From: Acidipropionibacterium acidipropionici
GTDB taxonomy: Bacteria; Actinomycetota; Actinomycetes; Propionibacteriales; Propionibacteriaceae
Assembly (NCBI RefSeq): GCF_001441165.1
Contig: NZ_CP013126.1
Coordinates: 1,517,551-1,581,550 of the forward strand
Direction of reading: 5' to 3'
Length of the DNA stretch: 64,000 nt
Part shown: piece by piece, positions 16,879 to 26,322 of the stretch
Numbering within the stretch: the first letter of the stretch is position 1
Layout: the number at the start of each line of letters is the position of its first letter
Program-made: the position numbers and the translations under genes
The notes under the pieces: model-generated
What the model was told of the DNA's origin: nothing
Database searches by the model: none
Seen by the model: the letters and a program-made list of their open reading frames with translations, nothing else

Positions 16879-18237
16879 GTGACGGCAAGGGATGAGCACA
16901 GCTACTACAGGGAACTGAAGGACGGCACCATCAAGCAGGTGAACCCGTTCACCGGAGTCCAGGTCTGGACGGTTCCAGGACGGGGCTCCCGGCCCCTCAA
17001 CCGTCCGATCCCCAATCCGCGTCCCATCACCGACGCCGACCGCGTCGCCGCCTGCGCCTTCTGCCAGAACAGGACCCTTGAGACCCCTCCCGAGAAGTCC
17101 CGTCTGATCTCGACCCTCTCGGACGGCGCCTACGGAGCGGGCGATTCCTCGGAGATCATGCGCGGCTACCGGGTGCTGCGACATCTGCCGGCCGGCGAGG
17201 TCGGCTCCACCACCGCCGAGTTCCGCCGGATCCCCAACCTCTTCGAGATCCTGTCCTGGGAGTACTGGCACGAGAACCACGGCCTCGAGCTGCCCTCCGA
17301 GGCCCGCCAGTGGCAGGAGGAGTACCTCTCCGATCCCACCGGCCTGGCCCATGTCCAGCGCGTCCTGGACGCCAAGTTCGCCGCCCAGGGCCTCGACCTG
17401 CGGGCCGCCAGGCTGAGCCCCGATCAGCTGCGCAGCGAGTCCGCGGCCTTCTTCGCCGGCGGCCATGACGTCGTCGTGGCCCGTCGTCACTACACCGACG
17501 ACGCCACCACCACCGCCGGGCTGGCCGGTTCGGGCACCCTCAGCCCCCTGGAGCACCGGGCCTTCACAGCGGCCACCGTCTCGACGATCGCCGACCTGTA
17601 CGCCTCCAATCCCGAGGCCCGCTACGTCGTCGCCTTCCAGAACTGGCTCAAGCCTGCCGGGGCCTCCTTCGACCACCTCCACAAGCAGCTGGTCGCCATC
17701 GACGAGATCGGCCACAGCAACGACGAGGTGCTGAGCCGGGTCGCCGCCGACCCGGCCATGTTCAACCAGTGGGGCCCGGACTTCGCGATCGACCACAACC
17801 TGGTGCTGGCCGCCAACGACCACGCGGTGGCCTTCGTCGGATTCGGCCACCGCTACCCGACGGTGGAGGTGTGGTCCACCAGCGCCCGCGACCAGCCCTG
17901 GAAGATGACCACCGAGGAGGTCGACGCCGTCTCCGACCTGCTCCACGCCATGCATCTGGCGGTCGGCGCAGACGTCCCCTCCAACGAGGAATGGCACTAC
18001 CGGCCGGTCGGCGTCGAGATGCCGATGCCCTGGAGGATCCTGCTCAAGCTGAGGGTCTCCACCCTGGCCGGCTTCGAGGGCAGCACGAAGGTCTACGTCA
18101 ACACCATCTCCCCGGCCTCCCTGGCGGCCCGCCTGCTCCCGCGGCTGCTGGACGCCCGGAAGGCCGGGAAGCTCGCCGAGATGAGGATCGGCGCCGAGTG
18201 CGACCTGCCCAGGGGAGTCCTGGCCAGCGTGAACTGA
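16879..18237 (+). CDS. DUF4921 protein, HIT/GalT-like nucleotidyltransferase fold
   Basis: 452 residues, start GTG at 16879 with GGGAG six bases upstream. The sequence resembles galactose-1-phosphate uridylyltransferase-like HIT superfamily proteins of the DUF4921 family: CAFCQNRTLETPPE near residue 60 looks like a zinc-binding Cys pair, and GASFDHLHKQLVAI near 275 carries the HIT-type His-x-His. RIPNLFEILSWEYWHENHG and YVVAFQNWLKPAGAS are typical of the group. It probably transfers or hydrolyses a nucleotidyl group, but substrate and pathway are unknown. Convergent with the GH1 gene, whose stop is 8 bases away. Confidence 0.82.
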   Translation: MTARDEHSYYRELKDGTIKQVNPFTGVQVWTVPGRGSRPLNRPIPNPRPITDADRVAACAFCQNRTLETPPEKSRLISTLSDGAYGAGDSSEIMRGYRVLRHLPAGEVGSTTAEFRRIPNLFEILSWEYWHENHGLELPSEARQWQEEYLSDPTGLAHVQRVLDAKFAAQGLDLRAARLSPDQLRSESAAFFAGGHDVVVARRHYTDDATTTAGLAGSGTLSPLEHRAFTAATVSTIADLYASNPEARYVVAFQNWLKPAGASFDHLHKQLVAIDEIGHSNDEVLSRVAADPAMFNQWGPDFAIDHNLVLAANDHAVAFVGFGHRYPTVEVWSTSARDQPWKMTTEEVDAVSDLLHAMHLAVGADVPSNEEWHYRPVGVEMPMPWRILLKLRVSTLAGFEGSTKVYVNTISPASLAARLLPRLLDARKAGKLAEMRIGAECDLPRGVLASVN

Positions 18238-18244
18238 GCCCCTC

Positions 18245-19651
18245 TCAGTCGATGGTCAGGACCCGCGAGCCGATGAGATCCCGGTACCAGGCGAAGGAGG
18301 CCTTCGGCGTCCGCCGCAGCGTCCGGTAGTCGACGTGCACGATGCCGAACCGGCGGGTGTACCCCCGCGACCACTCGAAGTTGTCCAGCAGAGACCACAG
18401 GAAGTACCCGCGGACGTCGGCGCCGGACTGCCGGGCCCGGCCCACGGCCGCCAGATGCTGCTCCAGGTAGCCGATGCGCTCCACATCCTCCACCCTCCCC
18501 TCGGCATCGGCGCCGTCGGGGAAGGCGGCTCCGTTCTCGGTGATCATCAGCGGCAGCCCGGGGAAGCGGCGTCCCAGCCCCACCAGCAGCTCGGTCAGCG
18601 CGTCGGGATCGATATTGCATCCCATCGCGGTGAGCGGCCCGGTCGGGTCTAGGAAGGTGATGTCGTCGCATCCGGGCCAGGGGGAGACGCCGGTGTCGCC
18701 GTGGCCTCCCGAGTTCCGCGGGTCGGTGGCGCGGCGCCGGCGCACCACATTCGACGAGTAGTAGTTGACGCCGAGCAGGTCCAGCGGTTGATGGATCACC
18801 GCGAGATCCCCGTCGGTGACGAAGGACCAGTCCGTGAGGGCGGAGGTGGCCGCCACTAGGGCGTCCGGCAGTCTGCCCTCCAGCATGGGGGCCAGGAAGA
18901 CGTCGTTGCCCAGAGTGCCGATCCGCTCGGCGGCGGCGACGTCGGCGGGATCATCGGGATCCGCCGGCCTGGTGACGTGCAGGTTGAGGGCCACCGAGCA
19001 TCGCGCCCGGGAGCCCAGCTCGCCACGGATCCGGGCGATCGCCATCCCGTGGGCCAGGTTGAGGTGGTGGGCGACCAGCAGTGAGGTCGCCGGGTCGGTG
19101 ACGCCCGGGGCGTGGACGCCGGAGCAGTGGCCCAGGAAGGCCGTGCACCACGGCTCGTTGAGGGTGGTCCAGTCCACGGCGAGGTCGCCGAATTCCCGGG
19201 CCATCGCCGCGGCGTACCGGGCGAAGGCGGCCGCCGTCTCCCGGACCGTCCAGCCCCCGGCGTCCTGAAGGGGCTGGGGGAGATCCCAGTGGTAGAGGGT
19301 GACCACCGGCCGGATGCCGTGCTCGCGGAGCATCGTGAGCACCCGGCGGTAGAAGGCGATCCCCTCGGGATTGAGCCGGCCGGTGCCCTCGGGCTGGACC
19401 CGCGGCCAGGAGATCGACATCCGGTAGGCGTTGACGCCGAGCTCGGCCATCAGAGCGATGTCGGAGGCGAAGCGGTGGTAGTGGTCGCAGGCCACATCGC
19501 CGGTGTCGCCGCCCAGGGTCCTGCCCGGGGTGTGGCTGAAGGTGTCCCAGATGGAGGGCCCGCGTCCGCCCTCGGCCGCGGCCCCCTCGATCTGGTAGGC
19601 GGCGGTGGCCACCCCGAAGGTGAAGGGCGCCCCGAAGTCGTAGCGGGTCAT
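18245..19651 (-). CDS. beta-glucosidase/6-phospho-beta-glucosidase family GH1
   Basis: 468 residues, (beta/alpha)8 retaining glycosidase. The acid/base Glu is in TTLNEPW (about residue 165) and the nucleophile in MITENGAAFPDG (about 372); the N-terminal FTFGVATAAYQIEGA and GPSIWDTFSHTPG blocks are textbook GH1. No signal peptide, so it cleaves imported beta-glucosides or beta-mannosides in the cytoplasm. The ATG overlaps the GH5-type gene's stop by four bases (ATGA), so it is the last gene of the sugar-uptake operon running 24928 to 18245. Absence of a PTS favours a non-phosphorylated substrate. Confidence 0.95.
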   Translation of the reverse strand: MTRYDFGAPFTFGVATAAYQIEGAAAEGGRGPSIWDTFSHTPGRTLGGDTGDVACDHYHRFASDIALMAELGVNAYRMSISWPRVQPEGTGRLNPEGIAFYRRVLTMLREHGIRPVVTLYHWDLPQPLQDAGGWTVRETAAAFARYAAAMAREFGDLAVDWTTLNEPWCTAFLGHCSGVHAPGVTDPATSLLVAHHLNLAHGMAIARIRGELGSRARCSVALNLHVTRPADPDDPADVAAAERIGTLGNDVFLAPMLEGRLPDALVAATSALTDWSFVTDGDLAVIHQPLDLLGVNYYSSNVVRRRRATDPRNSGGHGDTGVSPWPGCDDITFLDPTGPLTAMGCNIDPDALTELLVGLGRRFPGLPLMITENGAAFPDGADAEGRVEDVERIGYLEQHLAAVGRARQSGADVRGYFLWSLLDNFEWSRGYTRRFGIVHVDYRTLRRTPKASFAWYRDLIGSRVLTID

Positions 19652-21625
19652 CGTGAGGCCCCCTTCCCGCTCATGCCGCCTGTACTCTCGGCGTCGCCCG
19701 CCCCGCTCCTCAGGACCGCGGCGCCGTAGGGGTCCAGGAGCACCGAGTCGCCGACCGGCTCCCCGTCCAGATCGGTGAGCCCGTCAGGCTTGATGAGCCC
19801 GGGTTGGCCGTCCAGCCGTATCCGGGCCCGGTCGGGGTGCTCGCTCACCAGGATGTGGAAGACGACGCCGTCGTCGCGCTCCAGGCTGTCGACCAGCACG
19901 CGGGGGTCATCGACTCCCAACGGGCGGGGGATCGACGCCATGCTCGCCAGGGCCTGGTAGAGCCGCCAGGTGTCCTCCGGGTTGGCCCCCCGGCGTCGCG
20001 CCGCGAAATGCTCGACGGGGATCGTCGACAGCACCGCCCGCCCGGATCCGTGCTCCTTGACGACGATCATCGGCCGGCCGTTCCGGTCGACCGCCACCAC
20101 TCTCCCATCGATCACCTCGACGGGCAGGTAGGCGCGGGAGTTCTCATTGCCGGCGGCGGTGAACTCAAGGGTCTGGCCGGCGCGGATGTCGCCGAAGTCG
20201 GCCGTGAACCGGATGGTGACGACGTCGTCGACCGGATCGTTGAGGCCGTAGGCCAGGTCGTTGCGCACCCCGAACAGCTCCTCGGTGGCGCTCCACCACG
20301 GCCCGCGCTGGTCCGGGGACTCCCCGGCGCAGTAGGAGACGTAGACGGTGGCGCCTCCCCGGGCCAGCTCGGCGAGCTGGAGCCAGCTCGGCCCGGCGAG
20401 CTCCTTGACCGAGGGCACCAGATAGAGCCGGTATCCCTCGGGCAGCCCGCCATCCTCCTTCTCACGGATCACGCCGACCGGCAGGCCGGCCTCCCTGGCG
20501 GCGATGTAGGCCTGTTCGCCGTGTGCGGCGGCCAGCCTGCGCTGGGCCTCGTCGTGGAACGGGTAGCCCGCCGACAGATAGGAGGGGACGACGAGGGCGG
20601 CGTCGACGTCGGCGCGCCGGCAGCGCGTCAGTTCGATGGCGGCGAGCACCCCGGAGAACTCCTCGAGGGCCTTCAGCGGGGGGCTTGGGCCGCCCCCGGG
20701 AGTCGGTGATGCCGAAGTGCATCTCGAAGGGGTGGTGGCTGTAGGGGCGCTGGGCGGCCAGGTCGTCGTAGTCGGTGTTGTTCCAGGCGATCCATCCGGT
20801 GGCGCCGGCGGTGAGCGTCGTGAACAGGAACTGCCGGTAGAAGCGCTCGGCCTTGGCGCCGGACGCGAAGTCGCTCGACAGGCCGAACTCCTCCAGCACG
20901 ACGGGACGATCCCCCACGGCGGCCAGCTCGCAGATGAACGCCGCCTTGAGGTGGGAGCGGATGACGTCGGTCTCCATCGCGTAGACGTGGGGGCCGACGA
21001 AGTCGGTGAGTTCGGCCAGCCGGCGCACCGAGAATCCGGAGTCGTGGCCGCTGACCTCCAGTCCCCAGGCGCCGTCGCCGATCGAGACCGGCTGGCGTCC
21101 GCCGCCGGCGCGGACGGCCTGCACCATGAGCCGGGCCCAGGCCGTGACGACGGGCTCGGGGGCCTGTCCGCCGTAGATGGGGATCTCGTTGGAGATGAGC
21201 CATCCCGCGATCGCCGGGTGGTCGGCGAAGCGGGCGGTGAGGTGCTCGATGAACCACGCCTGCTGGGAGACCATCCACACGTCGGAGTAGATCGGCCGGT
21301 CTGCGCGCCAGGAGGGGTCCCAGTTCTCCCCGGACATGTGGCCGACGATGAAGGTGGGCACGGTCGTCATGCCGAGCTCGGCATGGGCCGCCAGGAAGTC
21401 AGCGAAGTGGGAGACCTTCTCCTCATCGAGGCATTCGGGCGCGGGCTGGAAGTCCGGCCAGTAGAAGAACGACCTGGTCATCGTCAGTCCGTGGTCGGCG
21501 AGCACCGACAGCTCCTCGCGGACGACGGTGGGGGAGTAGTGGCGCCACATGAGCGGTCCGCCGGTCCGCGACCAGAAATTGGCCCCGAGCCAGACGTCGG
21601 GCAGACGGTGGTCGTGACGTTCCAT
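19648..21625 (-). pseudogene. GH5-like endo-beta-mannosidase/mannanase, frameshifted
   Basis: Large glycosidase like COG3934 (endo-1,4-beta-mannosidase). The first 330 residues, from ATG 21625 (AGGA upstream), contain GLTMTRSFFYWPDFQPAP, the acid/base motif ISNEIPIYG and the nucleophile region VLEEFGLSSDF. The frame then breaks: FGITDSRGRPKPP should continue LKALEEFSGVLAAIEL, which is read one base out. The run of six G (plus strand) at 20678-20683 is the break point; five would restore KPPLKAL. The downstream part is a Rossmann/glutaminase-like domain (YRLYLVPSVKELAGPS) plus a beta domain. Sits between the permeases and GH1. Could be a real null allele or assembly error. Confidence 0.85.
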
Positions 21626-21700
21626 CAGGAGTCCTTCTCGAGTGTGTGAGTTGACTGGCGGGTGCGACGGCGTCCATCGCCGAGGCGAGGCCGGCACGTC

Positions 21701-22540
21701 CTACTTGACGGCGCCGGCCGTCAGACCGGCAACGAAGCTGCGCTGGAGCAGCAGGAAGACCAGGACCACCGGGACGCTGACCACCAGGGAGGCCGCCATG
21801 ATCTCGTTCCAGTAGACGTTGGTCTGGGTGGAGTAGAGCCGCAGCCCCACAGCGAGGGTCCGGTTGGCGTCAGTGGTCATCACCGAGGCGAAGAGCACCT
21901 CGCCCCAGGCCGTCATGAAGGAGTAGATCGCCACCGCCACCACCCCGGGCTTCGCCGCCGGCAGCACCACCCGCCACAGCGCCCCCCAGGGGGTGCAACC
22001 GTCCACCATGGAGGCCTCGTCGAGTTCCCGCGGGATCCCGTCGAAATATCCCGCCAGCATCCATATCGAGAAGGGGAGGGAGAAGGTGAGATAGGTGATG
22101 ATGAGGCCGAGTTTCGTGCCGATCAGGGTGACGCCGGTCGAAGTGTCGATATTGACGAAGATGATGTAGAGAGGCAGCAGGAAGAGCACGCCGGGGAACA
22201 TCTGGGTGGACAGCACGGTGGTGCTGAATATATTGCGGCCGCGGAATCTCCACCGTGACATCGCGAAGGACGCGAAGATGGCGATGATGACGCTGCACAG
22301 GGTGGCGATCGAGCACACGATGAGGCTGTTGACGAAGTAGTGGGCCAGCGGGATCGTCTGCCACATCGAGCGGAAGGCCGAGAACGTGATGTGGCTCGGC
22401 CACCACGTGAAGTCGCCCTGGACGTCGCCCAGCGGCTTGATGGCCGAGGTGGCCATGACGTAGAGCGGGATGAGGATGAAGACGCTCAGGACGACGATCG
22501 TCACCCAGCGGAAGATCTTCTCACCGCGCGTGTCACGCAT
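21701..22540 (-). CDS. ABC sugar transporter permease, MalG type
   Basis: 279 residues, six predicted membrane helices, beginning FRWVTIVVLSVFILIPLYVM. The cytoplasmic EAA loop reads ELDEASMVDGCTPWGALWRV, which docks the ATPase. Typical of the second permease of carbohydrate ABC importers (CUT1). Its start overlaps the upstream permease stop by eight bases. No ATP-binding protein is encoded in the locus, so a shared MsiK-type ATPase elsewhere is likely, as in other actinobacteria. Confidence 0.94.
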   Translation of the reverse strand: MRDTRGEKIFRWVTIVVLSVFILIPLYVMATSAIKPLGDVQGDFTWWPSHITFSAFRSMWQTIPLAHYFVNSLIVCSIATLCSVIIAIFASFAMSRWRFRGRNIFSTTVLSTQMFPGVLFLLPLYIIFVNIDTSTGVTLIGTKLGLIITYLTFSLPFSIWMLAGYFDGIPRELDEASMVDGCTPWGALWRVVLPAAKPGVVAVAIYSFMTAWGEVLFASVMTTDANRTLAVGLRLYSTQTNVYWNEIMAASLVVSVPVVLVFLLLQRSFVAGLTAGAVK

Positions 22541-23525
22541 TGTCGTCTCCTGACCGATTGATGAAGAACAGGTAGATCAGGGAGACGATGAGCAGGAATA
22601 TCAGCAGCATGACGCTCATGGCCGCCCCGGTGCCGAAGTCCCAGGACAGGAACGACGCATTGTAGATGTGGAAGGAGATGAGGTCTCCGGCCGGCGGCTG
22701 GCCGTTCCCGAACAGCACATAGGGGGTGTTGAAATCGTTGAACACCCACAGGAACATCACCAGTACCAGCACCTTGTTCACCGAGCCGAGCATCGGCAGG
22801 GTGATCGTGCGCCACTGGCGCCAGGGGGTGGCGCCGTCGATGGCCGAGGCCTCGTAGATGTCGGTGGGCACCGACTGGAGGCCGGCCATGATCATGAGGA
22901 AGGCGAAGGGCCACATCCGCCAGATGGCCACCGTCACCAGGGATCCGAATGCGTTCCCGCCGATCAGCAGGAAGGGCCGCGAGCTCATGAGGTGCAGCTG
23001 GTCGACCAGGAGGTGATTGACCATCCCGGTGTCCCTCTGGAACATGAAGTTCCAGGTGATGATGCCGGCGTACATCGGCAGCGCGTAGGGGATGAGGAAG
23101 AGGGTCCGCCAGAACGCCCGGCTCCGGAAGGTCTTCTGCAGGGCCACGGCGGCGGCCATCCCGAGGATCCAGGAGGCGCCGACGACGATGATCGTGTAGG
23201 CGCAGGTCATCAGGAAGGAGCGCACCAGGGACTGCCCGACCGAGGTGTTGATGTCGATGGCGTACTGGTAGTTGCCCAGCCCGATGAAGGGGGCGTTGGC
23301 CCAGTTCCTGATGTAGAACTTCGTGAGCTTCACGAAGCTCATCCACACTCCGGTGAGCATCGGGATGATGTGGATGGCGATCTCGAAGATCACCGCGGGC
23401 GCGACGATGAGATACGGGAACCACCAGTAGGGCTGCCGTGCAGCCCGTCTTCGGGCGGAGCGTCCGCCTCCCGACGGCCCGCCCGGTGATGATCCGGTCG
23501 GTGCCGCTGTCGTCCTGATCGCCAT
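22533..23525 (-). CDS. ABC sugar transporter permease, MalF type
   Basis: 330 residues, start MAIRTTAAPTGS at 23525 preferred over an upstream in-frame ATG at 23594, since the extra residues show no conservation. A basic 30-residue head leads to six membrane helices (first PYLIVAPAVIFEIAIHIIPM). The EAA motif is YEASAIDGATPWRQWRTI. Forms a heterodimer with the MalG-type protein it overlaps; both belong to the CUT1 family taking up oligosaccharides. Confidence 0.93.
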   Translation of the reverse strand: MAIRTTAAPTGSSPGGPSGGGRSARRRAARQPYWWFPYLIVAPAVIFEIAIHIIPMLTGVWMSFVKLTKFYIRNWANAPFIGLGNYQYAIDINTSVGQSLVRSFLMTCAYTIIVVGASWILGMAAAVALQKTFRSRAFWRTLFLIPYALPMYAGIITWNFMFQRDTGMVNHLLVDQLHLMSSRPFLLIGGNAFGSLVTVAIWRMWPFAFLMIMAGLQSVPTDIYEASAIDGATPWRQWRTITLPMLGSVNKVLVLVMFLWVFNDFNTPYVLFGNGQPPAGDLISFHIYNASFLSWDFGTGAAMSVMLLIFLLIVSLIYLFFINRSGDDNA

Positions 23526-23612
23526 GAGATCCAACCTGTGCTGGGGAATGTGGGGTGTGCGCCCGAAGGCGGGCCGCCCGCCGCGCGGCATCACCGTCGC
23601 GCGGCGGGGCCG

Positions 23613-24928
23613 TCAGCGGATCGAGTCCTGAGCGGTCTTGAGGACCGACGAGACGTCCGCGCTCCGTATCGTGGTGCCTGTGGCGACCTTGGCGAAGAGG
23701 TTGTTCATCGCCTTGCCGACGCTGGTCTCGAACTGGTCCTCGTTGGCGACCAGGGGAAGGGGCTCGGAGCGGGTGTTGTAGACCTCTGTGAACACCTTGA
23801 GCTCGTCGGCGTCGGTCGTGAAGGTCGCCTTGCCGTCCTTGAGCACGGGCAGGGACGAGAACGGCTTGCCGAGGGTCTCCTGGACGGACTCGCTGGTCAT
23901 GTGCTTGACGAGCTTGAGGGCCTGGTCCTTGTGCTTGGTGCTCTTCATCACCGCGATGTTGATGCCCGCGATGTGGCTGGCGACGTCCTTCTTGGCGTCC
24001 TTGGGGGCCGGGAAGGGCACCACCCCGAACTCGTCGGCCTTCATCCCCGCGGAGATGATGGTGGCATCGGCGTTGTTCTGGTTGATGATCATCGCGGCCT
24101 TCTTCTTCGCGAAGGCCGTCACCGACAGGGTGCCGTTGTCGTACTGCGAGTCGGAGGTGTTGACGATCTTGTCGGTCTGCATGAGGTCGATGTAGCGCAG
24201 CACGCCCTCGACCACCCCCGAGGAGGTGAAGGTCGGTTTGCCCGCGGAGTCGAACAGTGCCGCCCCGTTCTGTGCGGCGTTGATGAAGGCGAAGTGGGCG
24301 TTCTCGGTGTAGGAGGCGGCCGCCAGGCTCATGCCGTAGACGCCCTTGGAGGGATCGGTGAGCTTCTTGCCGGCGGACACCATCTCCTCCCAGGTGGTGG
24401 GAGGTGTGAGCCCGGCGGTCTTGAACATCGCCTTGTTGTAGTAGAGCCCGTAGGCCAGGCCGTAGAGGGGCACCGACGTCGGGGTGGTGCCGGGGGCGCC
24501 GCCGGTCTCCAGAGCCGCCTTGACGAAGCGGTCTGACCCGCCGATCGCCTTCATCTCCGCATCGGCGAACTCCATGAGACCGCCGGTGGCCTGCAGGGAG
24601 ACTCCCCAGGTGTTGCCGATGTTGAGGACGTCGGGGCCCTGGCCGGAGGTGATCGCGGTCTGGATGCGGGTCTGGAGGTCGTTCCAGCCGATGACCTCGA
24701 GGGTGACCTTGATCCCGGTCTGCTTGGTGAAGTCCGCCAGGACGGGGGTGAGCACCTCCTTGTCGTTGGCGAGACTCGTGCCCTGGTTCGAAGCCCAGTA
24801 GGTGAGTGTCGTGCCGCTGTCGTCCGAACTGGATTCGCCGTTGGAGCTGTTTCCCCGCACGCGGTGGCGGCCAGCGCCATCGCAGCCATTGAACCGAGCG
24901 CCAGGAACCGGCGCCGCGTTGTTGCCAT
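23613..24928 (-). pseudogene. ABC sugar-binding lipoprotein, frameshifted behind signal peptide
   Basis: Extracellular solute-binding protein of the CUT1 importer. ATG at 24928 has GGAGGAG upstream and encodes a Tat-type lipoprotein signal, MATTRRRFLALGS then ALAATACG with the lipobox Cys. The mature protein (GTTLTYWASNQG, GPDVLNIGNTWGV, PLYGLAYGLYYNKAMF, TTWEEMVSAGKKL) is in another frame. The switch is at the run of four G/C at 24853-24856; five would give ACGGNSSNGESSS in one frame. A functional protein is therefore one base away. Followed 87 bp later by the MalF-type gene. Ligand inferred as a beta-linked oligosaccharide from the GH1/GH5 neighbours. Confidence 0.87.
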
Positions 24929-24960
24929 CAGAACTCCTCCGTTGTGAGTTCAACCGTTAC

Positions 24961-24985
24961 TGAATCGATCGTCACTGAATCGATT
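24961..24985 (-). promoter_or_regulatory. tandem LacI-type operator before the sugar operon
   Basis: TGAATCGATC (24961-24970) and TGAATCGATT (24976-24985) repeat with a 15-bp step, each containing the dyad ATCGAT; the second extends to AATCGATT. It lies 33-57 bases upstream of the binding-protein start and in front of the LacI gene's end, a likely operator for that regulator. Confidence 0.5.
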
Positions 24986-25140
24986 AAGATCCCATCGCCG
25001 AGGCGCCGGGGACGCCGTTCAGAGCAATGAGTCACCGGAAGGACCCGCAGCACTGCGAACCGCCCGGTGCGCCCATAATGGTTCCCCGTCAGGTCGGTGT
25101 CAAGAGCAGCGGTGGTGCGGCGGCCGGATCGGTGCCAGGA

Positions 25141-26163
25141 TCACGCAGAGGTGAGCCGGCGTGAGCTGGCCCGGACCATGATCCCCGAAGGGGGCAGCCT
25201 CACCAGGCCGCGGGCCTGCCCGTCGAGACGGTCCAGCAGGAGCTCGGCAGCCTTCCGGCCCATGTCTATGGGCCGGCGCTCCAGGCTGGTCAGCGGCGGA
25301 TCCGAGATGCGGCAGGGCAGCGAATCGTCCCAGCTGACGACGCCCACGCCGTCGGGGATGCTCAGCCCCATCAGGTGGGCTGCCCGCACGGCCCCGAGCG
25401 CCAGCAGGTCGCTGGACGCGAGAATGCCCACCGGCCGGTCCGCCACCTGCCCGACGGCGTCCAGGAAGCCCCTGGTGCCGTCGTCCATGGTGTAGCGGCA
25501 GACGCTGTGGATGGTCCTCAGCCCGCGGGCTGATGCGCTCCTGGTCACCCCATCGATACGCAGCCGCTCATGGGTGAGTTCGACGGGGCCCGACAGGTGG
25601 ACGATGCTCCGGTAGCCCTGGTCCGCGAGGTGGTTGACGAGGGTCGCGGCGTCGGCTGCGTCATCCACCAGGACCTTCGGGACGCCGTCTCCCGCGTCAT
25701 CGCTGGTCACCTCGACGAAGGGTAGTCCCAGCTCCGGCAGGACCGACAGGCGCGGATCGTCGGCCAGCAGGTCGAAGAGGATGACGCCGTCGACCCGCCG
25801 CTGCGCGGCCCAGGTGCGGTAGACGTCGAGCTCGGCCCCCTGGCGACGCCCCGGCCTGCTGATCATGAGGCTGTAGCCTCGTGCCGCCAGCGCCTGCTCG
25901 ATCCCCGCCTGGATGTAGGAGTAGGAGGGCTCGTAGGCGATCTCCTCGGGATCTCGCGACAGGGCGATGCCGACCGCCATCGACCGGCGGCTGCGCAGGG
26001 ATCGGGCCGTCGAGTCTGGCTTCCACTCCATCTCCTCGACGAGGTCCAGGACCCGCTGCCGGGTGGCGGCCGAGACGCCGGGCCGGCCGTTGAGGGCGTA
26101 GGACACCGCCGCTGTGGAGATGCCGAGCCTGGCGGCGATGTCGGCGATGGTGAGGTGAGTCAT
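25141..26163 (-). CDS. LacI family transcriptional regulator (beta-glycoside locus)
   Basis: 340 residues. The N-terminal helix-turn-helix is LTIADIAARLGISTAAVSYA with hinge VSAATRQRVLDLVEEMEWKP; the remainder is a periplasmic-binding-type effector domain (VILFDLLADDPRL, GILASSDLLALGAVRAAH, GVVSWDDSLPCRIS). ATG at 26163 with GGAGCG upstream is chosen over an in-frame extension to 26208. Transcribed in the same direction as the transport operon that starts 213 bp downstream; presumably represses it until an oligosaccharide binds. Confidence 0.93.
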   Translation of the reverse strand: MTHLTIADIAARLGISTAAVSYALNGRPGVSAATRQRVLDLVEEMEWKPDSTARSLRSRRSMAVGIALSRDPEEIAYEPSYSYIQAGIEQALAARGYSLMISRPGRRQGAELDVYRTWAAQRRVDGVILFDLLADDPRLSVLPELGLPFVEVTSDDAGDGVPKVLVDDAADAATLVNHLADQGYRSIVHLSGPVELTHERLRIDGVTRSASARGLRTIHSVCRYTMDDGTRGFLDAVGQVADRPVGILASSDLLALGAVRAAHLMGLSIPDGVGVVSWDDSLPCRISDPPLTSLERRPIDMGRKAAELLLDRLDGQARGLVRLPPSGIMVRASSRRLTSA

Positions 26164-26322
26164 GGGTCGCTCCAGATCCCCCGGGTCCCGCGGGTCCGGT
26201 GGCTGCATTCTTGCAGGCCCTCGCCCCTCGCGGGACGGGAGTGGGTGGGCGGCGGCCAGGAGCTGGGTGACGACGCCGGGACGCCCCCTCAGCGTCCCGA
26301 GGGGCTCAGCGTCCCGATGGCG

